Position numbers and translations under genes: made by a program
Shown: positions 8,536-16,745 of the stretch, piece after piece
Layout: every line of letters begins with the position of its first letter
Numbering within the stretch: the first letter of the stretch is position 1
Source: JAGQVA01 sp041391725
GTDB taxonomy: Bacteria > Bacteroidota > Bacteroidia > J057
Direction of reading: 5' to 3'
Length of the DNA stretch: 64,000 nt
Assembly: GCA_041391725.1 (NCBI GenBank)
Contig: JAWKNL010000006.1
Location: 145,178-209,177, forward strand
Notes under the pieces: generated by a model
What the model was told of the DNA's origin: nothing
What the model saw: the letters and a program-made list of their open reading frames with translations, nothing else
Databases searched by the model: none

Positions 8536-9555
8536 ATGAAAATCTACCCGGCTTTATTTATTCCTGTCCTATCATTTGCGCTTTCGTGCAGCGCTACCCG
8601 GCCCCCCAAAAAGCCCTTTGAAGCTTATTCGCCGGCACCTGCACCTGACTACAGCCAGATTTACAACTGGTCAGCGCTACCCGGAAAAACCGATTTTGCA
8701 GATCAGACACCTCCGGGCGTGTCTCCCGAAAATCAGGCCAATGCGGCGGCTGATGTGTTTTTTATTCACCCCACCACATTCCCCAACGGCGTTGCCTGGA
8801 ATGCAAATGTGAATGATAAAGAACTGAATGCCAAAACCGATGAACGTGCTATCCGGCATCAGGCAAGTGTTTTTAACCACTCCTGCCGGGTATATGCGCC
8901 GAGATACCGGCAAATGAGTCTGGGCGGATTTTATTCTGACGACAAGGTTTCGGAGTTGAAAGCGCTGAATCTCGCCTATGAAGATGTAAAATCTGCTTTT
9001 CAGTATTATCTCGACAATTACAACCAGGGGCGCCCCATCGTAATCGCCGCTCACAGCCAGGGTTCCGTCCATGGAATAAGACTGATGCGTGAATTTTTTG
9101 ATGGAAAACCCCTTCAGGAAAAACTGGTGGCAGCGTATCTGGCCGGATGGCCTTTTCAGCCCGATACCTTTGCTTATATACCGGTATGCGACTCTGCTTC
9201 ACAGACTGGTTGCGTGATGGGCTGGTGCACATGGAAACAGGGCAGCAGCCCAAAAAAAGATCTGGCCCGGTTCTACGACGGTGCAGTGACAATCAACCCG
9301 CTTACCTGGCAGACAGACACGGGTTATGTACCCCAAAGCTTTCACGCAGGGTTTTTGTATCCCAACTATAAAAAGATTAAGTCTCAACATCAGGATGCCC
9401 AGGTACACAATGGGATGCTCTGGACAAACCAGCCTTTTGCATTAGCCCCTACCCGCAATTACCATGTGGGCGATTACAATCTTTTCTGGGTGGATATCCG
9501 CAACAATGTAGAACTAAGGGTCAACTCGTACCAGCAACTTCACGCCGGGCGATAA
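8536..9555 (+). CDS. DUF3089 alpha/beta-hydrolase-like lipoprotein
   Basis: A 339-residue putative lipoprotein: the N terminus runs from a hydrophobic segment into FALSCSA, a lipobox with Cys at residue 17. The body matches DUF3089 (PF11288), with VFFIHPTTF, the conserved YAPRYRQM and a nucleophile elbow-like AAHSQGSVHG. Ser in GxSxG-like HSQGS and the later HVGDYN could form the catalytic site of an esterase-like hydrolase. It follows the cytochrome by 15 bases, so it is the third gene of this secreted operon. The substrate is unknown. Confidence 0.8.
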   Translation: MKIYPALFIPVLSFALSCSATRPPKKPFEAYSPAPAPDYSQIYNWSALPGKTDFADQTPPGVSPENQANAAADVFFIHPTTFPNGVAWNANVNDKELNAKTDERAIRHQASVFNHSCRVYAPRYRQMSLGGFYSDDKVSELKALNLAYEDVKSAFQYYLDNYNQGRPIVIAAHSQGSVHGIRLMREFFDGKPLQEKLVAAYLAGWPFQPDTFAYIPVCDSASQTGCVMGWCTWKQGSSPKKDLARFYDGAVTINPLTWQTDTGYVPQSFHAGFLYPNYKKIKSQHQDAQVHNGMLWTNQPFALAPTRNYHVGDYNLFWVDIRNNVELRVNSYQQLHAGR

Positions 9556-9557
9556 GC

Positions 9558-10762
9558 CTATTCGAAGTCGGTAGTAAGTTTAAACCTGAGTACCCGGCTG
9601 TTGCCGGCATCGGCTACATACAGAATGCGGTTGATATAGGCGACGCCCCGGGGTTCGCGAAACTGCGTAAGCCCGGAACCTGTGCCTCCAAATGATGCGC
9701 GGATCACCTTTCGGGAATTCGCGCCGGCAGGAGGATTTACGCCTTCATAACCGAGGCCGTTAAACTGATAGACCGAATCTTTTTCTGCATCAGCGACAAA
9801 AAGATAGTTGGTTCCATCTCCCGTAAGTGTAACATCCACCGGTTGGTCAAAACGACTGGCTTCATACAAAAACCGGTCGGCGCGTGAAGTATCACCCACA
9901 GGAAAATTCTGTACCTGATAGCTGATGCCAAAAGGCGTTTCAATACCCAGAATATATTGTACACGCAGTACATTGGAAGTACCAATGGATGCAAATATAA
10001 AATCAGGAGCCATAGAGACAGCAGGGCTCTGAGGTGGCTGGGCAGGTGTGGTCAGCCCCTGAGGAGATTTAAAATAATCTCTGATCAACCCCAGATTGGT
10101 AGTCAGCGATAAATCGGAGTCTGAAACTTATCATTATCATCAAATACCAGCACCGTATTGTCAGGCCCGCCAAACTGGCTCGGTGCGTTGGAAGGGCCAT
10201 TGCGGGAAACGTAATACTTATTATTTCCCTGAATCCCGATTCCTTTAAAAGTTACGGCTTCATCGCTGATGGTAGGAGTGCCCAGGCGGAAGTAAAACGG
10301 ATGGACAACCCTGCGCGTAACGCGGGCATTTTTTAGGCCATACTCGCCGTTTTTATTCAGGTCGATTCGGTAGATTGCCGGAAGGGTAAAATCGGTTCCG
10401 TTGATAGTTGTATCGATAGTTCCGGTAGCGAGGATATCCAGCCTGCGATCCTGTGCAATTGCCGAAAGGCCCTGTACGTGAAACCGCCCGAGTTCGTTTC
10501 CCGCCTGATCAAGCGAAATGATCTCTTCCGTTCCCTGATCCACTACATACAACAACTCGTCCCACCCTGCAATTATATCCGTAGGGTAGGTAAAATCATC
10601 CCATACCGGCTGAATAGGTACGTAAGCAACCGTTCGGTCATCATAAACCGGTTCGTCAAGAAAGTCAGAAGGCGTTTTTTTTCCGAAGAATCCTTCACAA
10701 CCCATGATAACAGGAAGCAAAAACCAGCAAAAAGTCCGGATCAAAAATGAGAACTGTTGCAT
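9558..10762 (-). pseudogene. Six-bladed beta-propeller (NHL-like) lipoprotein, one frameshift
   Basis: Surface lipoprotein (hydrophobic leader ending LPVIMGCEG) with NHL/6-bladed propeller repeats such as YPTDIIAGWDELLYVVDQG and EPRGVAYINRILYVADAGN. The frame stops after QTPIYR near 10110 and continues in another frame as LTTNLGLIRDYF. Adding one C to the CC preceding TGACTACC restores a single chain of about 400 residues. The start codon overlaps the stop of the PorV/PorQ-like gene by one base, so both are in one operon. The protein could be a surface-exposed partner of that porin; no enzymatic motif is visible. Confidence 0.75.
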
Positions 10763-11775
10763 TACTGAGAAATTTCAGGGTTAAGGGAAAAATTCAGGCC
10801 AAAGCGGTGAACTACTCCCAGATATTTCATGGGGTCAAGTGCGTAGTCAAATACCAGCGGATGGCGTCCCACACGCGTGCGAATCCCCACACCTGCCGTA
10901 GGAAAATTCTGGTCGCTCACATTGATCTTATAGCCGGCCCTGAGAAACAACAGATTCTGATAGTTGTATTCCAGCCCGAGGCGGATATTTTCTGAGTTGT
11001 CATTGGGGTGGTTGAGCTGAATCAGCGTAGTAAGCGACTGCTTTTCATCGACACTTTTCCACGGTACCAGCGAAAGGCCGAGCATAAAAACCGTCGGAGT
11101 GGGATAAGAATCGAGGGAAAGTTGTTTTCGGTTAAATGTAGTATCCAGAACAGTGGTGCCTTTGAGGGTGGAATTGACCCCAAAACTTTGCACCATGACT
11201 GCAAACCGGAGATCCTTAAAATCAGTTTCATATAGGAACCCAAGATCAACCACCCCGGTCTGGGCGACAAACCCTGCGAGTCGTTCCTGAACATATTTGC
11301 CGGTGGCACCCCAGCTAAACTGATCGGTTAGCCTTTTGGAATAACTTAGTCCGGCAGTAAAATAGTTGGCATAAAACAATTCGCCTGTCCCTTCGGGCTG
11401 AAAAGTGGTTCGAACTTCCATCGGCCCCGAATTCAGGGCACTGAGAGAAAACCCGAATGTGCCGGCGCGGGTACTGTGTGTACTGGCGGTGAGGTAAGCA
11501 TAGTTGATATCCGCGATCCAGAAGGTATTGGATCCGGCGAGGGAAAACGTTTCCACTTCGGCCAGTGTGGCGGGGTTGGTGTAGGTTGAATAACTGTCTC
11601 CGGTAAGGCAGATATTGGCACCGGCCACTGCGGCAGATCGGGGACTTACGTCCATTTTCAGGAAGGTAAGGGCGGAAATACCAGCCCTTTGGCCACCAAG
11701 CTGAGGAAAAAGCTGCGCTTTTACCGGAAGGGTAAAAGTGAGGATAACTAGTAATAAAGTAAATTTTGGATGCAT
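10762..11775 (-). CDS. PorV/PorQ-family outer-membrane protein
   Basis: A 337-residue outer-membrane beta-barrel of the PorV/PorQ (LptO-like, type IX secretion) family. A signal peptide (residues 1-20, ending VKAQ) is followed by the family hallmark SPRSAAVAGANICL and YTNPATLAEVE. Amphipathic beta-strands run through to the C-terminal strand HRFGLNFSLN. Its length fits PorQ or the general PorV/PorQ group better than PorV itself. In Bacteroidota these proteins shuttle or anchor type IX secretion substrates. The propeller lipoprotein gene downstream overlaps it by one base. I cannot decide between a core PorQ and a paralogue. Confidence 0.82.
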   Translation of the reverse strand: MHPKFTLLLVILTFTLPVKAQLFPQLGGQRAGISALTFLKMDVSPRSAAVAGANICLTGDSYSTYTNPATLAEVETFSLAGSNTFWIADINYAYLTASTHSTRAGTFGFSLSALNSGPMEVRTTFQPEGTGELFYANYFTAGLSYSKRLTDQFSWGATGKYVQERLAGFVAQTGVVDLGFLYETDFKDLRFAVMVQSFGVNSTLKGTTVLDTTFNRKQLSLDSYPTPTVFMLGLSLVPWKSVDEKQSLTTLIQLNHPNDNSENIRLGLEYNYQNLLFLRAGYKINVSDQNFPTAGVGIRTRVGRHPLVFDYALDPMKYLGVVHRFGLNFSLNPEISQ

Positions 11776-11880
11776 GATCAGGGTTCGTAATGCACCCGAA
11801 AGTTACCAAAAGAAAAGACATACTGAAAAGGAAATATCAATTAGGCACAGTTTTAGTGCAAAAGGCTATAAGCAAGGGGC

Positions 11881-11910
11881 TTTGGCCTTTTGCGAAAATG
11901 TGTATATTTG
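11881..11910 (+). promoter_or_regulatory. Promoter of the LysE-family gene
   Basis: TTTG at 11881-11884 and TATATTTG at 11903-11910 with an 18-base spacer are an exact match to the Bacteroidota -33/-7 consensus. The predicted start of transcription lies about 55 bases before the ATG at 11972. It also excludes the long upstream in-frame extension of the gene. Confidence 0.65.
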
Positions 11911-11971
11911 CGCCCGTCAGCCCTATTTGCATAGCGATTTTACGGAGACTGGCGCAGTAAAACAGATCAGC

Positions 11972-12577
11972 ATGACGTTTTTACAAGGATATTTCTACGG
12001 ACTTGCGTTGATCATTTTTATAGGCCCCGTGTTTTTTACGCTCCTGCAGAGCACCCTCGAACATGGATTAAAATCAGGCCTTTCCGTTGCCCTGGGCATA
12101 TTTTTCAGCGATGTGCTTTGTGTTCTTCTCCTTTTTGGGTTTGGCGTTTCGTCATTTTTTACCAACCCCGGCAATGAGATGATCATCGGCATTGCAGGCT
12201 CAATCATTCTGATCGGACTGGGGCTTCGTTATGCCATTCGCCCTGTACTCAGCCGGGCGGAGAAAATCCGCTTCAAAACTGCCGATTACCTTCACTTTTT
12301 CATTAAAGGCTTTCTGGTCAATCTGATCAACCCTTTTGTATTTGCAGTATGGATGGGCCTGATTGCACTTGCAGGAAATCACACTTCGGATACGGGCAGT
12401 CAGCTTATATTTCTCAGCGGGACATTGCTGGGGATTTTTTCTGCCGACTCCACCAAAGTCCTTTTCGCCAATCACCTCAAGGATTTATTCAAACCCGGCT
12501 TTCTGGAAACTACATACCGGGTGATCGGAGTTGTGCTGATACTATTTGGTGTGCGAATCCTGGTTCATTTCATCTAA
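11972..12577 (+). CDS. LysE-family amino-acid exporter/translocator
   Basis: Inner-membrane protein of the LysE/RhtB superfamily, 201 residues with six hydrophobic segments. It has the family motif near the N terminus (IIFIGPVFFTLLQSTLEHGLK) and the typical loop GIFFSDVLCVLLLFG. A second conserved block, KGFLVNLINPFVFAVW, follows. The start at 11972 is chosen because a strong promoter lies at 11881-11910 and the family begins just here. Substrate cannot be inferred from context. The gene converges with the YhhN-family gene with a four-base overlap. Confidence 0.85.
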   Translation: MTFLQGYFYGLALIIFIGPVFFTLLQSTLEHGLKSGLSVALGIFFSDVLCVLLLFGFGVSSFFTNPGNEMIIGIAGSIILIGLGLRYAIRPVLSRAEKIRFKTADYLHFFIKGFLVNLINPFVFAVWMGLIALAGNHTSDTGSQLIFLSGTLLGIFSADSTKVLFANHLKDLFKPGFLETTYRVIGVVLILFGVRILVHFI

Positions 12578-13344
12578 TTCATACCCAGCACCTGCGGTTT
12601 GGGCGTTTTTCGCTCAATCAGTATTCCCCATACAATCAGAAACTGCGCAGCCATATAGGTTCCCATAATCCAGAACCGAACGAGAAGATCGGGTAGCTCC
12701 ATTTTACCAAACCTGCCTACAGCGATCATACTGTCAGAAAGCATAAATAATACTGCACCGGCAAATACCAGTGCAAAACTCTTGTAAGAGGTAAATTTCC
12801 AGCGGTTGGCTGCCGCCAGCACCATCATCACCAGAGCTGTACTATAGACCAGAACCGGAATCAGAAGGGCTTCCAGACTGGGAAAAATATATCCCACAAG
12901 TACCGCACCGTACAGCACAAAAGGAATAATCAACCAGGGTTTCCGCACCAAAACCCGCCTGACATGCTGCGGCGTCGAGCGGGCGGTCAAGCCAAACAAA
13001 GAGATATAACACAACTGCGCAATCAGAAAGGCCCCGACGCCGGCAATAAACCAGGTTTCACCCGAAAACATCAGAAGAATGTCCCCTGCCAGCGAAAATA
13101 GCAGCGCCATTAGCATCATCAGATCAAACATTCCGCCTCTTGCCCGGGAGATATACAGGTAATAGGCCATAAGGCTCACCACGATGAGTGGTTTGAGGAA
13201 ATAGTAAAATACCGGGTAAACCCTGAAGAAATACTCAGATGTCAGCACTGCCAGCGATATCACCAGATAAATGACAGAAAAGAGGCCAAATTTTTTGAGT
13301 AAAATGCCTCGTGAGGGTGTTGTTTTTACATCAGAATTCCCCAT
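12574..13344 (-). CDS. YhhN-family membrane protein (lysoplasmalogenase-like)
   Basis: Eight-helix membrane protein of the YhhN/TMEM86 family (PF07947), 256 residues. Family features are MALLFSLAGDILLMF with its conserved Asp, the segment FIAGVGAFLIAQLCYI and LFMLSDSMIAV with a second conserved Asp. Characterised members hydrolyse the vinyl-ether bond of lysoplasmalogens; whether this protein does so is not shown by the sequence. It converges on the LysE gene. Confidence 0.8.
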   Translation of the reverse strand: MGNSDVKTTPSRGILLKKFGLFSVIYLVISLAVLTSEYFFRVYPVFYYFLKPLIVVSLMAYYLYISRARGGMFDLMMLMALLFSLAGDILLMFSGETWFIAGVGAFLIAQLCYISLFGLTARSTPQHVRRVLVRKPWLIIPFVLYGAVLVGYIFPSLEALLIPVLVYSTALVMMVLAAANRWKFTSYKSFALVFAGAVLFMLSDSMIAVGRFGKMELPDLLVRFWIMGTYMAAQFLIVWGILIERKTPKPQVLGMN

Positions 13345-13450
13345 TTACAACTTCCGGATTTTATGTACAAATATCAAATATTTATCCGCTTTTTCGTGCA
13401 TCTATGGGAGTTTTTCCCTAATTTATAGCGGACTAATCACTTGCGAACTT

Positions 13451-15574
13451 ATGAAACATTATCAAACCAGCGAAATTAAAAACATCGTTCTGGCAGGAAG
13501 TGCCAAATCAGGTAAAACCACCCTTGCAGAATGTATGATGTTTGAAGGAGGTGTGATCAACCGCATGGGAAGTGTGGAAGAAGGAAACACCGTTTCTGAT
13601 TTTCACGAAATAGAAATCGAGCGAAAAAACTCCATTTTTTCGTCGATCCTTCATACAGAGTGGCGAGGGACAAAAATTAATATTATTGATGCTCCGGGAC
13701 TGGACGATTTTACGGGAGAACTGATCAGCGCCCTGCGCGTGGCCGATACAGCTCTTGTCACGCTAAATGCACAATACGGCGTGGAAGTAGGTACAGAACT
13801 GGTATGGCGGTACCTGAAAAAATACCATAAACCTACCGTTTTTGTTGTCAACCATATGGACAATTCCAAGGCTGACTTCAATAATACGGTCGAACAGGCC
13901 AGGGCTCAGTTTGGCGAAAAGGTAATTCTGGTTCAGTATCCTTACAATAGCGGAGAAGGCTTTAACGCGATTATCGACCTGCTCAAAATGGTCATGTACA
14001 AGTTTCCGCCCGAAGGTGGCAAACCCGAAAAACTGCCCATTCCCCCGGATGAAAAAGAACGCGCAGAAGAACTTCACAACATACTCGTAGAAGCCGCCGC
14101 CGAAAATGACGACTCCCTGATGGAACTTTACTTTGAAAAGGGAGAACTCGACGAAGACGAAATGCGCCAGGGACTGCGGTTTGGACTGGTGAACCGGGAT
14201 CTCTTCCCTGTTTTCTGTCTTTCTGCCAAAAAGAACATGGGAAGCGGTCGTCTTATGGGCTTCCTCGGCAATGTGGCTCCCTCCCCCGGTGATATGGGCG
14301 CCGAAAAAACCAAAAACGGTAAGGAGATTCCCGCGACAGATTCCAACTCAACCCTTTTTGTCTTTAAATCTACCAATGAAAAACATACCGGTGCCATGAG
14401 CTATTTTAAAGTAGTCTCCGGCGGTATCAAATCCGGGATGGAATTTGTAAATACAGCCAATGGTGCGCGCAACAAAATCAACCAGATTTCTACCATAGAC
14501 GGGAAAAACCGCCACTCCATCGATGAACTGGCCGCCGGTGATCTTGGAGTTACGGTAAAACTCAAAGATACAGGAACCAATCAGACCCTTCGCCTGAAAG
14601 ATGATGGGGAGGAAATTGATCCGATTGTTTTCCCCAATCCCAAAATGCGCACTGCAGTAGTGCCACTCAAACAGGGAGATGATGAAAAAATGGCGCAGGC
14701 GCTGATCAAAATTGCTGCCAGCGACCCCACACTCATATTTGAGTATTCGAAAGAACTGAAACAATCGCTGGTACACGGCCAGGGAGAACTTCACCTGATG
14801 GTCACCAAATGGCTGCTCAGTCACGTCTATGGTGTGGAAGTGGAGTACGTCAAACCGAAAATATCCTATCGCGAAACGATACAAAAAGTTGCAGATGGAT
14901 ATTACAAACATAAAAAGCAAAGTGGGGGCTCTGGTCAGTTTGGTGAAGTTTACCTCAAAATTGCCCCGTACTATGAAGGTTATACAGATCCGGCTGATCT
15001 GAAAGTCAGGGAAAGACAAGAAGTAGAACTTGACTGGGGCGGAAAACTCGTTTACTGCAACTGTATTGTAGGCGGGGTAATTGAAACGCGGTTTATGCCG
15101 GCCATTCTCAAAGGGATCATGGAAAACATGGAAGAAGGGCCAATCACAGGTTCTTATGCCAGAGACATTGTGGTATATGTCTATGATGGAAAAATGCATG
15201 CAGTAGATTCCAATGAAATCTCTTTCAAAATCGCAGGCCAGCAGGCCTTCAAAAAAGCATTTCTGGATGCGAGTCCTAAGCTGCTAGAACCCATTTACCG
15301 GGTAGAAGTATTGGTTCCGGACGATAATATGGGCGATGTAATGACCGATCTTCAGGGACGCAGAGCGATTGTGGAAGGATTTAGCAACGAAGGTGCTTAT
15401 CAGAAAATCACGGCACGGGTGCCGCTGGCAGAACTATATAAATATGCCACGGCGCTAAGTTCGATCTCTCAGGGACGGGCGACACATTCGCGGGAGTTTA
15501 TCGAGTTTACAACCGTTCCGCCAGACATTCAGCACAAACTTGCGCAGGAGAATGCGGCGGAAGTGGCGCAATAA
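13451..15574 (+). CDS. Elongation factor G-like GTPase (second EF-G paralogue)
   Basis: A 707-residue translational GTPase with the full EF-G domain series. The P-loop GSAKSGKTT is at residues 16-24, the G3 motif at 80-84 and the G4 motif at 134-137. Domains II to V follow, with the domain IV loop near QSGGSGQFGEVYLKI and the domain V MGDVMTDLQGRR. It differs from canonical EF-G: G3 is DAPGL instead of DTPGH, so the catalytic histidine is absent, and G4 is NHMD instead of NKxD. This places it with EF-G-like paralogues, which may act in ribosome recycling or as GTP-stable factors rather than in translocation. ATG 13451 is chosen because the P-loop position then fits the family; the longer frame upstream overlaps the divergent gene. 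A terminator follows. Confidence 0.9.
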   Translation: MKHYQTSEIKNIVLAGSAKSGKTTLAECMMFEGGVINRMGSVEEGNTVSDFHEIEIERKNSIFSSILHTEWRGTKINIIDAPGLDDFTGELISALRVADTALVTLNAQYGVEVGTELVWRYLKKYHKPTVFVVNHMDNSKADFNNTVEQARAQFGEKVILVQYPYNSGEGFNAIIDLLKMVMYKFPPEGGKPEKLPIPPDEKERAEELHNILVEAAAENDDSLMELYFEKGELDEDEMRQGLRFGLVNRDLFPVFCLSAKKNMGSGRLMGFLGNVAPSPGDMGAEKTKNGKEIPATDSNSTLFVFKSTNEKHTGAMSYFKVVSGGIKSGMEFVNTANGARNKINQISTIDGKNRHSIDELAAGDLGVTVKLKDTGTNQTLRLKDDGEEIDPIVFPNPKMRTAVVPLKQGDDEKMAQALIKIAASDPTLIFEYSKELKQSLVHGQGELHLMVTKWLLSHVYGVEVEYVKPKISYRETIQKVADGYYKHKKQSGGSGQFGEVYLKIAPYYEGYTDPADLKVRERQEVELDWGGKLVYCNCIVGGVIETRFMPAILKGIMENMEEGPITGSYARDIVVYVYDGKMHAVDSNEISFKIAGQQAFKKAFLDASPKLLEPIYRVEVLVPDDNMGDVMTDLQGRRAIVEGFSNEGAYQKITARVPLAELYKYATALSSISQGRATHSREFIEFTTVPPDIQHKLAQENAAEVAQ

Positions 15575-15601
15575 TACACTTCGCGATAAGTTCTATAATT
15601 C

Positions 15602-15633
15602 AGGCACAGAGGATGATCCTTTGTGCCTTTTTT
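15602..15633 (+). terminator. Rho-independent terminator after the EF-G-like gene
   Basis: The hairpin GGCACA-G-AGGA-TGA-TCCT-T-TGTGCC, with a nearly perfect stem, is followed by a run of six T. It starts 28 bases after the stop of the EF-G-like gene and reaches the stop codon of the convergent Uma2 gene. Confidence 0.8.
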
Positions 15634-16210
15634 ATTCAATGTCTGCGACAAATTGATCCAGAACCAGTGAGTGTCCCTCAAAAATTTCCACTTCCTGGGA
15701 CCAGGAAGTTACTCTCCAGTCTTCTCCGGGAGTTGCAATCAGAATTTTCCGGGAATCTGTAAAAATCCAGACAACTCTTTCTACTCCAAACAAGAGTAAG
15801 TCATCTGTCTTTTTGAAATGATAATCAGATGGTGCAGATTCGTCTGATAATTGAGCGAGTGTATCAATTTCGATTACGCATTTGGGAGGAATATCGAGGT
15901 ATTTGTTGGTTTTCGCGATGCCAGCCAGTTGGTCTTTCGAAAAAACAGCAATATCTGCGGCCCGCCACGATTTTGGAGAAAACTGAATGCCCAACTCACT
16001 ACCAATGACTCTAAAAGCCTTGCCTAATTTCGTCCTTAGCCAAAATACCAGTTCGGTAACTAAAAGTGCCTGCAAATAGCTATTCCCCATAATTTCTTCT
16101 AATGGTTTTTCGCCGTTCAATACAGATTTATACCCCCGGTAAAATATCGGCTGGCCATCGACCATCTCATAAATCAATGTTTGGGGAATATTTTTTACTG
16201 TAGAATGCAT
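15632..16210 (-). CDS. Uma2-family (DUF820) restriction-endonuclease-fold protein
   Basis: A 192-residue protein of the Uma2 family (PF05685), which has a PD-(D/E)XK nuclease fold. Motifs are the N-terminal LIYEMVDGQPIFYRGY, SELGIQFSPKSWRAADIAVF (putative catalytic Asp), and PPKCVIEIDT with the ExD pair. The family expands in cyanobacteria and Bacteroidota with unknown role; mobility or defence has been proposed. The ATG at 16210 is preferred over one at 16279. It ends inside the terminator at 15602-15633. Confidence 0.8.
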   Translation of the reverse strand: MHSTVKNIPQTLIYEMVDGQPIFYRGYKSVLNGEKPLEEIMGNSYLQALLVTELVFWLRTKLGKAFRVIGSELGIQFSPKSWRAADIAVFSKDQLAGIAKTNKYLDIPPKCVIEIDTLAQLSDESAPSDYHFKKTDDLLLFGVERVVWIFTDSRKILIATPGEDWRVTSWSQEVEIFEGHSLVLDQFVADIE

Positions 16211-16407
16211 GATTTTGACTATCGTACTTCTAAGGTACGAAAAATTCTGGTATTTGCCGGGAGAGCAACCAATCGGCATACATTTCCTTAGGCATTTGGC
16301 GGTAGCCTAGCTGGTGGATGTGAGAGTAGGCTTGATTCATTCGTTCAAGAGCTTGAGAAGTTTCGGGGGACTCCGGGTTTTGATCCAGGCATGTATTTCC
16401 TCTCTAT

Positions 16408-16612
16408 TTATTCATTCATCCCTTTTAATATCTGGGCAAAAGTATTCTTTATCAGTTCGTGATTTTCAATAATATTCTCGCTCAAAAAGTATTGTGTCAT
16501 ACTCCCAGGTTTTTCTGTCTGGCTTCTCTCTGAATGAAATCAATTTCAGAATTACAATTCCCTCAAGTGGGGAAACTTTAAGGGTAAGGCCTTCCAATCT
16601 CTTGTATTCGTT
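16408..16612 (-). pseudogene. Remnant of a nucleotidyltransferase-like gene (AbiEii-type)
   Basis: The 535-base gap between the Uma2 gene and the arginine deiminase gene holds no intact gene. On the minus strand a fragment reads SPLEGIVILKLISFREKPDR and shortly after, in another frame, YFLSENIIENHELI. The first part resembles the LEGL/LKLxAxxDR block of AbiEii-like nucleotidyltransferases, which act in toxin-antitoxin and abortive-infection systems. Start and N-terminal catalytic GS motif are missing, so this is probably decayed DNA. The match is by eye and weak. The remaining sequence of the gap shows nothing recognisable. Confidence 0.35.
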
Positions 16613-16745
16613 TAGCTTATCTCAAATGTTCACGAAACGTGAACATGTAAGTATAATGAACATTTTCCCAGAAATACAACCTCACACTTCTATTTTTCCG
16701 TTCACCTTAAAAACCAGGTTCTGTGCTCTTTCCTCCTGGGAATAG

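Noticed and set aside
11738..11971. N-terminal extension of the LysE gene
   Set aside because: The promoter at 11881-11910 lies inside it, and the extra residues are not hydrophobic or family-like.
14348..15199. 283-codon minus-strand frame inside the EF-G-like gene
   Set aside because: Antisense shadow of a conserved translational GTPase.
16290..16345. tRNA-like G/T-rich stretch (gtagcctagctggtggatg...)
   Set aside because: No cloverleaf could be formed and the TPsiC arm sequence is missing. No tRNA genes were found in the window.
16494..16745. 83-codon plus-strand frame in the gap before the arginine deiminase gene
   Set aside because: No recognisable protein features; the minus-strand nucleotidyltransferase remnant fits better.
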